From: Hypomesus transpacificus
Lineage: Eukaryota > Chordata > Actinopteri > Osmeriformes > Osmeridae
Length of the DNA: 64,000 nucleotides
Direction: 5' to 3'
NCBI RefSeq assembly: GCF_021917145.1
Contig: NC_061061.1
Span: forward strand, 3,171,390-3,235,389
Part shown: piece after piece, positions 49,225-64,000 of the stretch
Layout: each line of letters begins with the position of its first letter
Numbering within the stretch: position 1 is the stretch's first letter
The notes under the pieces: generated by a model
What the model was told of the DNA's origin: nothing
Databases searched by the model: none
Seen by the model: only the letters and a program-made list of their open reading frames with translations
Program-made: the position numbers and the translations under genes

Positions 49225-51298
49225 TCAGTCACAGTTTCTCTGAGTTGGCCATCGGGGAGATGCTTGTGTCTCTGGCTCGGGAGCAGTAGAGTCTGACTTG
49301 CGCGAGATCCGGGACAGATAGGATGTCAGGGAGCGAGATGATATGACCAGGTCCTCTGCAAAAGTACTTTCAAAGACCAGGCACACAGACTGACGAAGCT
49401 TCCTCTGGAACTCGTCACACATGAAGACATATAGAAAAGGGTTCAGGCAGCTGTTGAAAACTGTTAGGCTACTGGACAGTGCAAGACCTCCATACACTAA
49501 AGATTTGAAAGTTTGGTCGACTGCTTGCACGCGACAATAGTAGTCTGTGAACTGGAACACGTGGAATGGCAGCCAGCATATGAAGAAAGCCAGTATGATT
49601 GCAAAGATGATGCGGAGAGACCTTCGCCCTATTCTCTTCCTATGGAGGCGTCTGGTGCGCATTCCTATGGCGACATAAGACCCAATGATGACTACGAAAG
49701 GGATGAGGAATCCCAGTACAAAACGTAACACTATGAGGTCCTTATGTCTTTTAAGAGTAACGTTTGAATAGCAGTATGTCTTGCCGTTAAGAAATATTGT
49801 TTCTCGGTGGAGAGTGTAAGGGATGCTGCAAATCAAAGAGACCAGCCAGATCCCAACACATGTGACCTCAGCCTTGCGTGTTGTGCGTTTATTCTGGGCC
49901 CAAACTACCACACATATGCACAGGCAGCGGTCTACACTGATGGCAGCCAGGATGAAGATGCTGGTGAACATGTTTAGCACATTCACCATGCTGTTCAGCT
50001 TACACATAAAGGGTCCAAAGATCCACTCAAAATTGTGAGTCGTGTGAATGATGCTAATGATTCGAAAGGCGGTGAAGAGGAAGTCAGTAAAGGCTAAGTT
50101 GAGGAACCACACTGTGTAAACGGTTTTTGTCATCCTGTACCCTGTCACATAGATGACCAGACCATTACCAATGGTGCCGGTCACAAATGTCACATAGTGG
50201 ATCACCAGGGATATTGTCGTCAGCCAGCTTGGGTTTGGTCTTGCCCCTTCAGATGCAGCCAGGGTGATATTCAAGGTGATGTTCTGTAAGCCTTAAATCA
50301 GAGGGAAACAGTTTCACATCAGTTGCAACTTAAGCTGAAAACATTGGTGTCACCGTCATGTAAATTTGTAAAGATATGAATAAATAAATTAGTAAAAAAA
50401 ACAACAACTGCATTGACAAATTGAGATTTTTCTTTAATGGACTTGGAATTGACTGAGGTTCTGTAGGAGTTGACCATACCACAACACCCATGCCTATACA
50501 CCTGATTACCATATAATGTACACACCTTATACTCATCAGATAATGTAACATATAACTCAGGCTATGTAGTAGCCTGATATAAATACAACTTGGACTACAG
50601 AAGTCCATAAGAAAGCTGGGGGGGAAAGATGGGAAGAAGTATGTCCTTGGGCACCATAGAGTTACTGTGTAAACGACACATGCTGGACTTGAGATTTCAC
50701 AACAATGCCAGAGCTGTATATGGAGCCCTTGTTCTTACTGTGTCACCTCAAGAAAGGATCCAAATACATTCACTCACTTTGAGTTCTCTGCAATAAATAC
50801 AAAATACCAGTATTGGTATATTGCATGTATCTCTAGTATCTCATGCATCTCTAGTTTTGCATCCCACCCCCTCCCCAAATCATCTCCCATATCCTCTACT
50901 CTGCATCTCCCCTTTTGCTATCCAGTAGCATTGAAGGGAATCGGCCAAGCTCCAAGAAGCCTATTCAAGACCCTACGACTCATCTGCCTCCTTCAGAGTG
51001 TTCTGCCTGTATTACTCTCACTTGACTCCTTCATTCCTTCATTCGTTCATGCTTGTACTACCTTCAATTAAAACTAAAAAAGATTACCATTGCTGGTGTA
51101 GTCTGTAAATGTATATTTCTGACTATCCATTGTTTGTGGTACGACAAAATGTTTTGAAATCCCCCCTAAACATGAGTTTCCTAAACATGACTTGTATAAT
51201 TGTGGAAAGAAAAGAGATTTAGAATAGTAGAAGTACGCCTACGTTGCATTAACATAAAAGGAAACGTTTTAGAGCAACTTACTCATTGTTGTCGCCAT
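49225..51298 (-). CDS. Class A GPCR, chemoattractant-receptor type (FPR/CMKLR/C5aR-like)
   Basis: The main exon is 50291-49225. A tiny first exon at 51298-51283 supplies the start (MATTM), spliced A|GTAAGT to TTTAAG|GC, and gives about 360 aa. There is no ATG near the start of the main exon, and an in-frame TAA lies just upstream in the intron. Seven hydrophobic segments are visible. TM1 has GNGLVIY and TM2 LAFTD. TM3 ends DRC instead of DRY, as in formyl-peptide and chemerin-like receptors. TM6 has CWLPFH and TM7 NPFLY. DRCLCI..VWAQNKRT and FNSCLNP..LYVFM resemble formyl-peptide receptors closely. Two N-terminal NIT sequons follow the start. The tail is Ser-rich, suggesting arrestin phosphosites. 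It probably senses a leukocyte chemoattractant; ligand and orthology cannot be settled here. Confidence 0.8.
50644..50795 (+). repeat. 152-bp duplicated segment, copy B (GPCR intron)
   Basis: About 95% identical, ungapped, to 47486-47637. It lies in the GPCR intron on the antisense strand relative to that gene. Confidence 0.9.
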
Positions 51299-51395
51299 TG
51301 TAGTGAATAAAACCTGGCTACTCTCACCCCAGATGACTTTGGCATACAAGCTGTTGCTGCTGTACTCTTCCTTCTACTTCTCTCTCAACCCCCTC

Positions 51396-51729
<334 letters not shown>

Positions 51730-51863
51730 CAACATGTAATCTTGTATGTAATCAGAAGTACAGGGTCAACAGTTTGAACAGCTTTGTTTCATTACTTTTC
51801 TTTTATTTCTGATTCATCCTCCACAGCAACAGATTTTTTAAAAACATGTATCAGGCTCTGAAC

Positions 51864-53882
51864 CTAGTTTGAGGCCATGGTCTGCTCAATCCAGCCACGG
51901 AGATAGGAGACGCGGGCGTACACAGCAGGGGTGCGCACATTGCAGTTGCTGGTACCCCAGGACACAATTCCCACTTGGTACCAAGCACCTCCATTTTGGC
52001 AAACCAGGGGGCCGCCAGAATCACCCTAGTGGACACAGAGAAGAGCTTGCTTCAAGAAAAGAAAATGTGCAGAATACAGGAGGTCTAGAAAAGGCAGACA
52101 GGGAGAAAAGGGATGGAAGCTGCACATGGCAGTTATCCCTGAAATATTTTTGAACTGGTTCCAGGAGAACCCAGTTACCTGACAAGATGATACTCCAGAA
52201 GCTCCAGCACAGATCATGGCATCCGAGATCCTGTTCTGACCCCAGTACTGCTTGCACTGAGCAGGGGTGAGCAGGGGCAGGGCCACCTGCTGGAGGATGG
52301 GTGGGCTTGCTGGGAAACGCAGGAGGGAAACAGGAATGGGTGAGCGTGTGAGGCTGTCTGTGTATGTGTGTATGCATACAAATGTGTGTGTGTGTCCCTT
52401 TTCCACGGACTGTTCAAGAGTACAGTTGAGAAGAGCAAGACTAAGAATTCCAATGAACCAGCCTTATTATAAATGGCAAACAACTTGAACTTTGTACTGG
52501 AGTGACACTTCCACTCACAAGTACTGCCTGTTTTTCCCCAGCCGGTGGTGACACAGCGGGTGCCAGAGTTGAAGTTGAAGGAGGCCAGGCACACAGGGGA
52601 CACACGGTTTGTCATCTGGACTGGGGAGGACAGCCTCAGCAGGGTGACGTCGTTGTTGAAGTTCTGGCTGTTGTAGTAGGGGTGGGTGATAGCCTACAGG
52701 GAACATTGCATGGATGCCAATGCAGAGAAGTTGACATTAACTCAGTCATTACATTACATGACGTTTTATTCATTTAGCAGACGCTTATTGTCATTATGCC
52801 TGGCAAGCGTTTTTTGGAACTTGGACCATTGACCAAAATTTCCCAGCTGCTTTGATATGTGAATTATCTCTTCATTGGGCGTAGATTCTTACCCTGGCAA
52901 TGCTTTTGACCTGAATCTGCTCAGCGTTGGAATTGCGATTGTGCTCTCCTAAGATGACACGGTGACGGCCAGCACTGTCGGTGAAGGGGGAGGGGGGGTG
53001 AGAGAGACACATGCACTGCAAATTCTGTATATCTGACTGATAATCCTGTTTTTAGATTTTAAATCTAGTTGGACTTGTTTTTGGTATTAATCTAGAGACT
53101 TTATCGAAGCAAATACAAAATTATTTTGAGAAATCAGGTCAGGTGAATTTTTTTTACTGCACTGCCCGCCAGATGTTCTTCATTTAAGCTTATGCAAACA
53201 CTTTACTTACATCATGCACTTATATTTCAAGGGAGAACCTTTTACAGTCTGACACAATGCTTCCACTGACAGTATCTGCCAGAAGGGCAGGTGGGGGACA
53301 GAGGTGAAGCCCTTGAGGGCAAAACCACTTACCTGACACGGCAATGAGCAGCTGTGACCACCCAGTATGGGCTGAGCAAAGACCCTCCACAGAAGTGGAA
53401 GCCATTGGATTCCTGGAGGAAGAGGGATTTGAGATTCAGTCAAGTCACTCTGGAGGAATTTCTGAAAAGTGTATGTGTTTTTTTAAAGTGAATGTAGATT
53501 ACCTGAAGGGACACCTGCCACGGCCAGGACCCGGATACTGCATTCTCTCCATTCACAATCTTGTTGTAGCCGCTCACCTGGGGCTGGATGGAGGGCACTC
53601 CGCACCCTAGGACCCAAAACCGACACCATCAGAAGATAGGTTGACCACGACTTTAACCAATGTCATGAAAGTCAAACTAGCTCATGGCATCGTGTCCACC
53701 ACTACATTATCACATCACACAACATTTGTACATGTTCACGTGTGCTTGTGTCCGTCATAACCTGGTTCCCCAGACGGCACAAGGACTAGGTGTTCCACCA
53801 CCGACTGTGCCACAATATGAGCATGACAACACTCACCCAGTGCAGAGGCCACTAGAGCAAGACAGCTGACAATCCAAAGCAT
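51864..53882 (-). CDS. ctrl: Chymotrypsin-like protease CTRL precursor
   Basis: Exons 53882-53837, 53606-53503, 53412-53333, 52974-52893, 52693-52519, 52309-52179 and 52025-51864 give 259 aa. It is a secreted S1 serine protease zymogen of the exocrine pancreas. The signal peptide is [16 protein letters not shown], then CGVPSIQPQ and the activation junction before IVNGENAV. The catalytic triad is intact: His73 (TAAHC), Asp119 (NNDVTLL) and Ser209 (GDSGGP). The residue six before the active Ser is Ser, as in chymotrypsins. NAEQIQV, RAITHP and [13 protein letters not shown] favour CTRL over CTRB. All exon phases agree. The 3' end runs into a long CT repeat and I found no clear AATAAA. Confidence 0.92.
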
Positions 53883-54947
53883 GGCGATAGTCTCTTGGCT
53901 TTACCTTGCCGTCTCTCTGGCACTCTGCTCTTATAGTGTTCCCTTGTCAGATCCTGAGCACTCCCTGTTCGTACCAGTCACAGGTGCCTCCCATGGCTGA
54001 TAGGCCTGGGAAACAGGAGTGTTTCAGGCTGCTGTTGGACATGTGGAGATCTCTCATCAGTCATGTTGGTATTCAGACCTATCCACATCTCTCAGAAGAA
54101 TACTCATGTGTTTGACCAGCACAAATGGAGCAGTCAGCGAAACAAGTCTTTGCGCAATGTTCTAAGAGGTAGGATAACACCTTATCATCTGGGGAAAGTG
54201 GACAAATGTGTCAGGACAAATGCGACTGGATCTCTGCCAAGACCTTGACTTATTTTCTTCTCAGTTAAGGTGAGCCCTGCTACCAATCATCGGGAACCAC
54301 AAGTCCACTTCTAGGCCTTAAGTTCCCCAAAGTTTCCCCAGGGATGGAAAATACATGCCAACAGGCTGAATGCTAAAATGTTGGCACATTATTTTGTTCA
54401 AAATGTCATGAATGCTTGTAAAAATTATACTGAAACTTTTAAGGTGCTGAAAACAGGAAGTTTACTGCAAAAATCTTTGTCACATGTGGATCTTGCAAAT
54501 GCAAGCACTTGTGTGGTAAGGCGAAGTCAAACAACATTGATGGTATCTTTCAGAAAGCCATTTTGTAACCGTGACACTTACTCATTGTAGGTGTCCTTAC
54601 TTGTTTTATTTTGTTGTTTGAGTTTGTTGCTTTAATTTTATATTATAAATACTATAATGATTGTATATTATGATTGTAATATAAAAACCAAAGAAGAAGT
54701 GATTAATGGAACATACTATATATTGCTGAATATAAGAGACAGTCCAGAATATAAGAAGAATCCTAAAGCTTTAGCTTTTAGTCAGTCTCTGGTCTATTCT
54801 TTTCATGTTATTTGTATTTATTTGCGTATATTTGCATTCTTTGTTAATATTGTTCAATTGCATCTTTAACAGGAATTCTCATAAATATGATAAAATTCTA
54901 GTCCCAAAGAAACAAAAACACAAAAACACGTCTCAGAATCCCACAGC
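53883..54947. other. Intergenic stretch HSPA8-CTRL
   Basis: No coding exon is supported. The CTRL promoter should be at the left end, since it transcribes leftward from 53882. The rest is AT-rich. Confidence 0.5.
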
Positions 54948-54953
54948 TTTATT
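54948..54953 (-). terminator. hspa8: HSPA8 poly(A) signal
   Basis: AATAAATAAA on the minus strand, about 125 bp past the HSPA8 stop. Confidence 0.6.
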
Positions 54954-55078
54954 TATTCTTAACAGAACGAAGAAAGCTGTTTAGATGGGGTGATTAGGAA
55001 CATCTGTTGGCCCATGTGTTGGGTATGTGTTTGAGGTAATGTTGGGATCTGAGATTATTTAATGTGGACTTGGAGGGT

Positions 55079-60097
<5,019 letters not shown>

Positions 60098-61205
60098 CCT
60101 GCATCAAGAATACAGTAACCTTCAATGACGACGACAGAATGAGCCAGTAAATGTTCTAGAACTGCATTAAAAACTATTGTTATGTGTGTGGTGTGTGAGC
60201 ATGTTTGCAGCAGTGATCCTCAGGGATCAGCTGTTGTAGAAGGGTGCATCGTGGCGCACTGCCATCCATGCCAACGAGACCAAATCATGACACTCAACAC
60301 AGCAACACCACCAAGGTGCCACCATGCAGCACTGCCCCAATAACAACCCGGTGTTAGAACTGGACCAATGAAAAGGGACGCATTGATCTCACAAGTCACC
60401 AGTGTTATTTTCCGACAGCTGGATTCTGTGAGTCACAGAAACCCATCCTATTTATAGGAACCATTGAACCTACGGGAATCCAGTAATCCAGTAATCATTT
60501 AATTTCTCTGACACTTGACTGTGACCTTCTTGGCAAACATAGTTTTGAGATAGCAGGGTTTCCATGGACTGTTGTGTCAAACCAACCCAAATCACACAAG
60601 CTTACCTCGTGTGTCAGCATACAAGAACCAAATCATGTGGTTTTAGTGAGGCCCAGATTGTTTGATTTGGAGCGTGATTACAAATGTTGCCAAGTGTGTT
60701 GCAAGTTGTCAACTTTCCCTTTTTGACCCATACAAACTCTCAAACAATTAGGACAATTACATTTACACAATCTACACTTCAATGTGTGTTTCCAAATAGA
60801 TTTTTTTCCCCTGACGAATCACTTTGCGATCAAGAATGGAGGAAATGGATGTGTCGCAGTGTTAGGCAGACCATGTGTTCTTCCACATATCTAACCAGAA
60901 ATGACACAAGTAGGCACAAGCACAGCCTTTGGTGGTCCTGCCTGGCTCAGAGCCACCCGTGTGACCAGACACAGGATCATGCGGAGCGACAGGACGAACA
61001 CTCAGTAGCTTTTGATGCAGACACAGGTTTCCTCGGGTTAGGCTGACACAACACGTTCCACCCCTCGGTCACAATCAAACAGCTGTTTGACACGGAGCGT
61101 GCAAGCGTTTCTCTTTCTGTCAAGACCGGTGGAGCTTGACCTGTCTAGCTCCTCAACTAGCAAGCAAAGCAGACCGAGTGCATGGCTTCTCAGAAACGGA
61201 TTTAC

Positions 61206-61433
61206 CTTGCTCTGTCAGATGGAAAAGACTTGAGAGATGACTAAGTTTACAACTTTATTTTCACCCTCAACACTACCCCAGCAGCTCTGTTCCACTGCAG
61301 TGCTCCTCTCCTTCTCGTAGGCAGGCAGACCAAGAGGATGAGTGTCTCGAATCCTCAGCATATATAGCCACTGAACACAGTCGGGAGAGATTCCTTCAAA
61401 GGTCAGGTGACTCTCCCAGAGAAAGTTCCAGGC
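61206..61433 (-). promoter_or_regulatory. hspa8: HSPA8 promoter and 5' UTR exon with HSE and TATA box
   Basis: On the minus strand a heat-shock-element core GAACTTTC (61421-61428) lies about 55 bp upstream of TATATA (61361-61366). A probable 5' UTR exon runs from about 61330 to 61206, ending AGCAAG|GTAAAT, and splices to GATGCAG| just before the ATG at 60097. The layout suggests constitutive expression with some heat inducibility. Confidence 0.6.
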
Positions 61434-62576
61434 CTGTGTCACTCTGTACCCATTAAGTAATACTGTTAACTCCCTTGGGCAAGGGAATCTCAGCTGTAAT
61501 CGGATATCTATGAATGAAAAGAGCCAGAAAGTTGTCAAAGGGCATAAAAAGACAAAATGACAAAAAACAACTGAGGCACTTTGAATTCACCTTGAACACT
61601 TCCCATTGTTTTATACTTTTATTGAACCAACTTGAACCATGACTTCTATCTGAGAATGAATGAGGGGTGAGTTTGGGGCACGCCTAATGGCATTCACATG
61701 ATCTCCGGGCTGGTTTGTGAGATATGCAGTTAGGAACAACACGGACAAGTTTGGCTTTTCACAGCAGGAAATCCACCAGAAATGCAGAGCAAATGTATTA
61801 TATTGGCACACATGGTACATTTCACACTGTGCAGATGACATGAAATCAATCCGTTGGTCTGTGTGAAGCATGAGAAAGCAGGAAAGCTATGTACATAGAG
61901 TGCAGAAAGACACTGTGTTCCTATAAAGTTAACACATTTACACAACTTAATTTCTTTTACATTAAAAACGGTTTACTTTAGACCACCATAAACAATCCCT
62001 ACACTAAAAACCATTTTGGGTTATCAATGTGACTACGCAAATTCTACACTGTCAAACTTAATATTCTCTCACTTCCCTGGCCCTGTTGGCTTCTACACAA
62101 ACGTCTCTGCTTGGATAGGAATGTCTCACACACAACATTTCTGACGCTATTTATTCATGTGCAGTACTGTAATAACAATAGGATCGACATTTTTAAGGTA
62201 ATTGATAACCGATTCTGCATTCACCGACAAAACCTCTGATTCTCCAACAAATTCCATCAAAAGTCGATGCCGGTTTTGAAATAAGAAGTTTTCCATGTCT
62301 CGGAAAACCATTCCCTCAATTTACAGTGATCCAACTGATCCCTCAGACAAACCACCAAACGTATACCCTGCAACACAGCTGGTGCATACTGAAAGAAGTA
62401 TTTGCCCAGAGCTAAGCAAGATCCTGTCAGCGTTTCCATGGCTCCAGAGAGATGTCCATGCCTCAAGCTATTCCTGGAAGCGGGGGACACTTAAGTGGTG
62501 TCTGTCTTTAATATCCAGAGAGGACTGGGTGCTCTTCAACCACTCTCACGGGACCTTCTCCTCTTCCTCCTCCTGC

Positions 62577-62577
62577 A

Positions 62578-62608
<31 letters not shown>

Positions 62609-62657
62609 TTCTCCTCTTCCTCCTCCTGCACCCCCCACCCCCCCCCCCCCCCCCCTC
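62577..62657. repeat. Poly-C / CCTCCT low-complexity tract
   Basis: Two long C runs separated by a TCCTCCT-rich segment; the second half repeats the first. Run lengths may be assembly-sensitive. Confidence 0.9.
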
Positions 62658-62762
62658 CTTCTGCTCTTTCACAGAACTGAGCCAGTGGATGGCTCCTCCT
62701 GTTACACAGGCCCACTAAGACATGAGATAGCACACCTCAAGTCATTTATAGTACATTACACA

Positions 62763-62844
62763 TTACACCTGTTGCAGCCGTACTGGTCCTACTCTGGTCC
62801 ACGTTACACCTGTTGCAGCCGTACTGGTCCTACTCTGGTGCACG
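62763..62844. repeat. Tandem duplication, 2 x 41 bp
   Basis: Two adjacent copies of a unit starting TTACACCTGTTGCAGCCG, differing at one base. Confidence 0.9.
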
Positions 62845-63228
62845 TTTTTCTTTATTTTTTCGTTATTTGTTTTCTTCCAGGGTTTTTAATCCCAGACTAG
62901 AATCAAAAGCATTCATTCATTCGTCCATTTCGTGTCTGATACTTATTCTTCCATAGAACACTTTCAATCAAATATGTCTCAAAATAGATATGAACAACAA
63001 CAAAATAACGTAGAAGGAATTGGGGTTAAGCAGCATAATTCCCTGAGCACAGACTTCCAAGGATTACAAAACACTTTTTGGCAGGATATGTGCACCTAAA
63101 ATCCTATTAAGAGGGTTCTAGTCTTACAGACGATAAGTCTCTCGTTCTGTTTCTCTTGTTGTGAGTCCGGACCACAGTTTCTTCAGGTTCAAGCTGAAAC
63201 TTCTGGGTTCTGCTGGACCCGCCTCGAC

Positions 63229-63916
63229 TCAGGAGAAGAAGCTACGGAGCTGGTACAAGAAGTGTTCGTCTTTGTTCTTGCGAGTCCGGCCATGTCCGTT
63301 CAGGTAGTCCCAGGCGGATCGCTTGCAGTAGTTGTAGAAATGCTCCTCGGCCTTCTTCAGGGTCAAGTTCAGGTCCAGAGTCCCCTGAAGGCTGCAACGA
63401 CAAACAGCATGACACCCATCAAACAAAGTAGTACACAGTAAATTGTATACTTTCGTTGAGACATACACATAATGGCTGGGTTTCCCAGATTCGCTAAGAA
63501 GCTCTTAACGCTAGGAGCTTCTTAGGAGCATTCTAAGAGCATTCTAGAGCATTCTTAGAACGCTCCTAGGAAGCTCTTAGCGTTAAGAGCTTCTTAATGA
63601 ATCTGGGAAACCCGGCCAATGTGTTTTAGTATGTCTGTATAAATATATATATATAGTTTGCCCACGCTTCCTTTATAAACAACTGTGAATGACACAAACC
63701 TGTGAGTGAGTGTGTGTGTCAATCTATATCTCGCTTGCTTGCTTGCTACATGCTGACATGCTTCATGCACAAACCTGCTTGTGAACTGGATGAGCTGTAC
63801 ATCGTTCCTGCATCTTAGCAAAGATTCTCTGTTCTCCAACAGGATGGTGGCACAGATGAAGAGTTCAAAGGTGAAGTCTGTGTTAATGGCCTGGGGCTCC
63901 GTCAGCAGATTATCCT
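63229..63916 (-). CDS. C-terminal exons of a TBC-domain Rab-GAP (TBC1D25-like), partial
   Basis: Two exons, 63916-63775 and 63391-63229, join in phase and end at TGA. The gene continues past the right edge. The peptide begins near EDNLLTEP, then FELFICATILLENRESLL, a linker, LTLKKAEEHFYNYCKRSAWDYL and a short tail RSFFS. The pattern (F-LF-C--ILLE-R, L++A--F--Y---S-WD) matches from memory the very C-terminal helices of TBC1D25, a Rab GTPase-activating protein involved in autophagy. The catalytic Arg/Gln fingers would be outside the window. Another TBC1D family member is possible. Confidence 0.5.
63474..63617. mobile_element. 144-bp foldback element (MITE) in the TBC gene intron
   Basis: Nearly a full palindrome. 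The arms of about 40 bp start GGCTGGGTTTCCCAGATTC and differ at about three positions. The centre consists of GCATTCTAAGAGC-type repeats. AAT flanks both ends, a possible 3-bp target duplication. Confidence 0.8.
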
Positions 63917-64000
63917 CTGGAACTAGACCAGGAGACCGACGACATAGAAATGAGGCACCCACATATGCAGCATTCACTAGGTATGACACTACATGTTCAG

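Larger units (their letters stand above)
61434..63228. other. Intergenic stretch TBC gene-HSPA8
   Basis: No coding exon is supported. It holds C-rich repeats at 62577-62657 and a 41-bp tandem duplication at 62763-62844. The right part may be 3' UTR of the TBC gene. Confidence 0.5.

Noticed and set aside
52026-52406. Intron read-through frames at CTRL exon 6 as an alternative protein
   Set aside because: The frame is simply exon 6 plus flanking intron; the GT-AG model gives a complete trypsin fold with the triad intact.
62295-62900. 201-residue open frame with poly-Pro
   Set aside because: It runs through a poly-C/CCTCCT tract, has no recognisable domain, and lies outside any gene structure.

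Overview
The window is nuclear DNA from a ray-finned fish, almost certainly a teleost. Genes are split by GT-AG introns. Most intergenic and intronic space is fish-type repeats: tRNA-headed SINEs, hAT-like elements, a Tc1 remnant, foldback elements and CT/CA microsatellites. The proteins are clear vertebrate orthologs. Species cannot be named from the sequence.

The left two thirds match, with rearrangement, the neighbourhood of human KMT2B on 19q13.12. From left to right they are IGFLR1 (+, 1.6-7.0 kb), KMT2B (-, 9.8-33.8 kb, 35 coding exons, about 3,873 aa), PSENEN (+, 35.2-35.9 kb), HSPB6 (+, 38.1-39.2 kb), PROSER3 (-, 39.7-44.4 kb) and LIN37 (+, 45.4-47.4 kb). The right third holds a chemoattractant-type GPCR (-, 49.2-51.3 kb), the digestive protease CTRL (-, 51.9-53.9 kb), the HSC70 gene HSPA8 (-, 55.1-60.1 kb with a 5' UTR exon near 61.2 kb) and the last two exons of a TBC-domain Rab-GAP resembling TBC1D25 (-, from 63.2 kb, running off the edge).

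Exon boundaries were worked out by hand from splice signals, reading phase and remembered family sequences. All junctions of KMT2B, PSENEN, HSPB6, PROSER3, LIN37, CTRL and HSPA8 are phase-consistent. Two gene pairs are head-to-head with short shared promoters (KMT2B/PSENEN and PROSER3/LIN37). Two are tail-to-tail with poly(A) signals that cross (IGFLR1/KMT2B and HSPB6/PROSER3).

The genes do not form one pathway. KMT2B writes H3K4 methylation, LIN37 belongs to the DREAM/MuvB cell-cycle repressor, PSENEN belongs to gamma-secretase, and HSPB6 and HSPA8 are chaperones. I found no unknown multi-gene system. The most notable items are unusual splice sites, a stop-free intron inside the KMT2B extended PHD finger, an expanded octapeptide repeat in KMT2B, a helicase fragment inside a transposable element, very small foldback elements with target-site duplications, and a 152-bp duplication linking the LIN37 poly(A) region to the GPCR intron.
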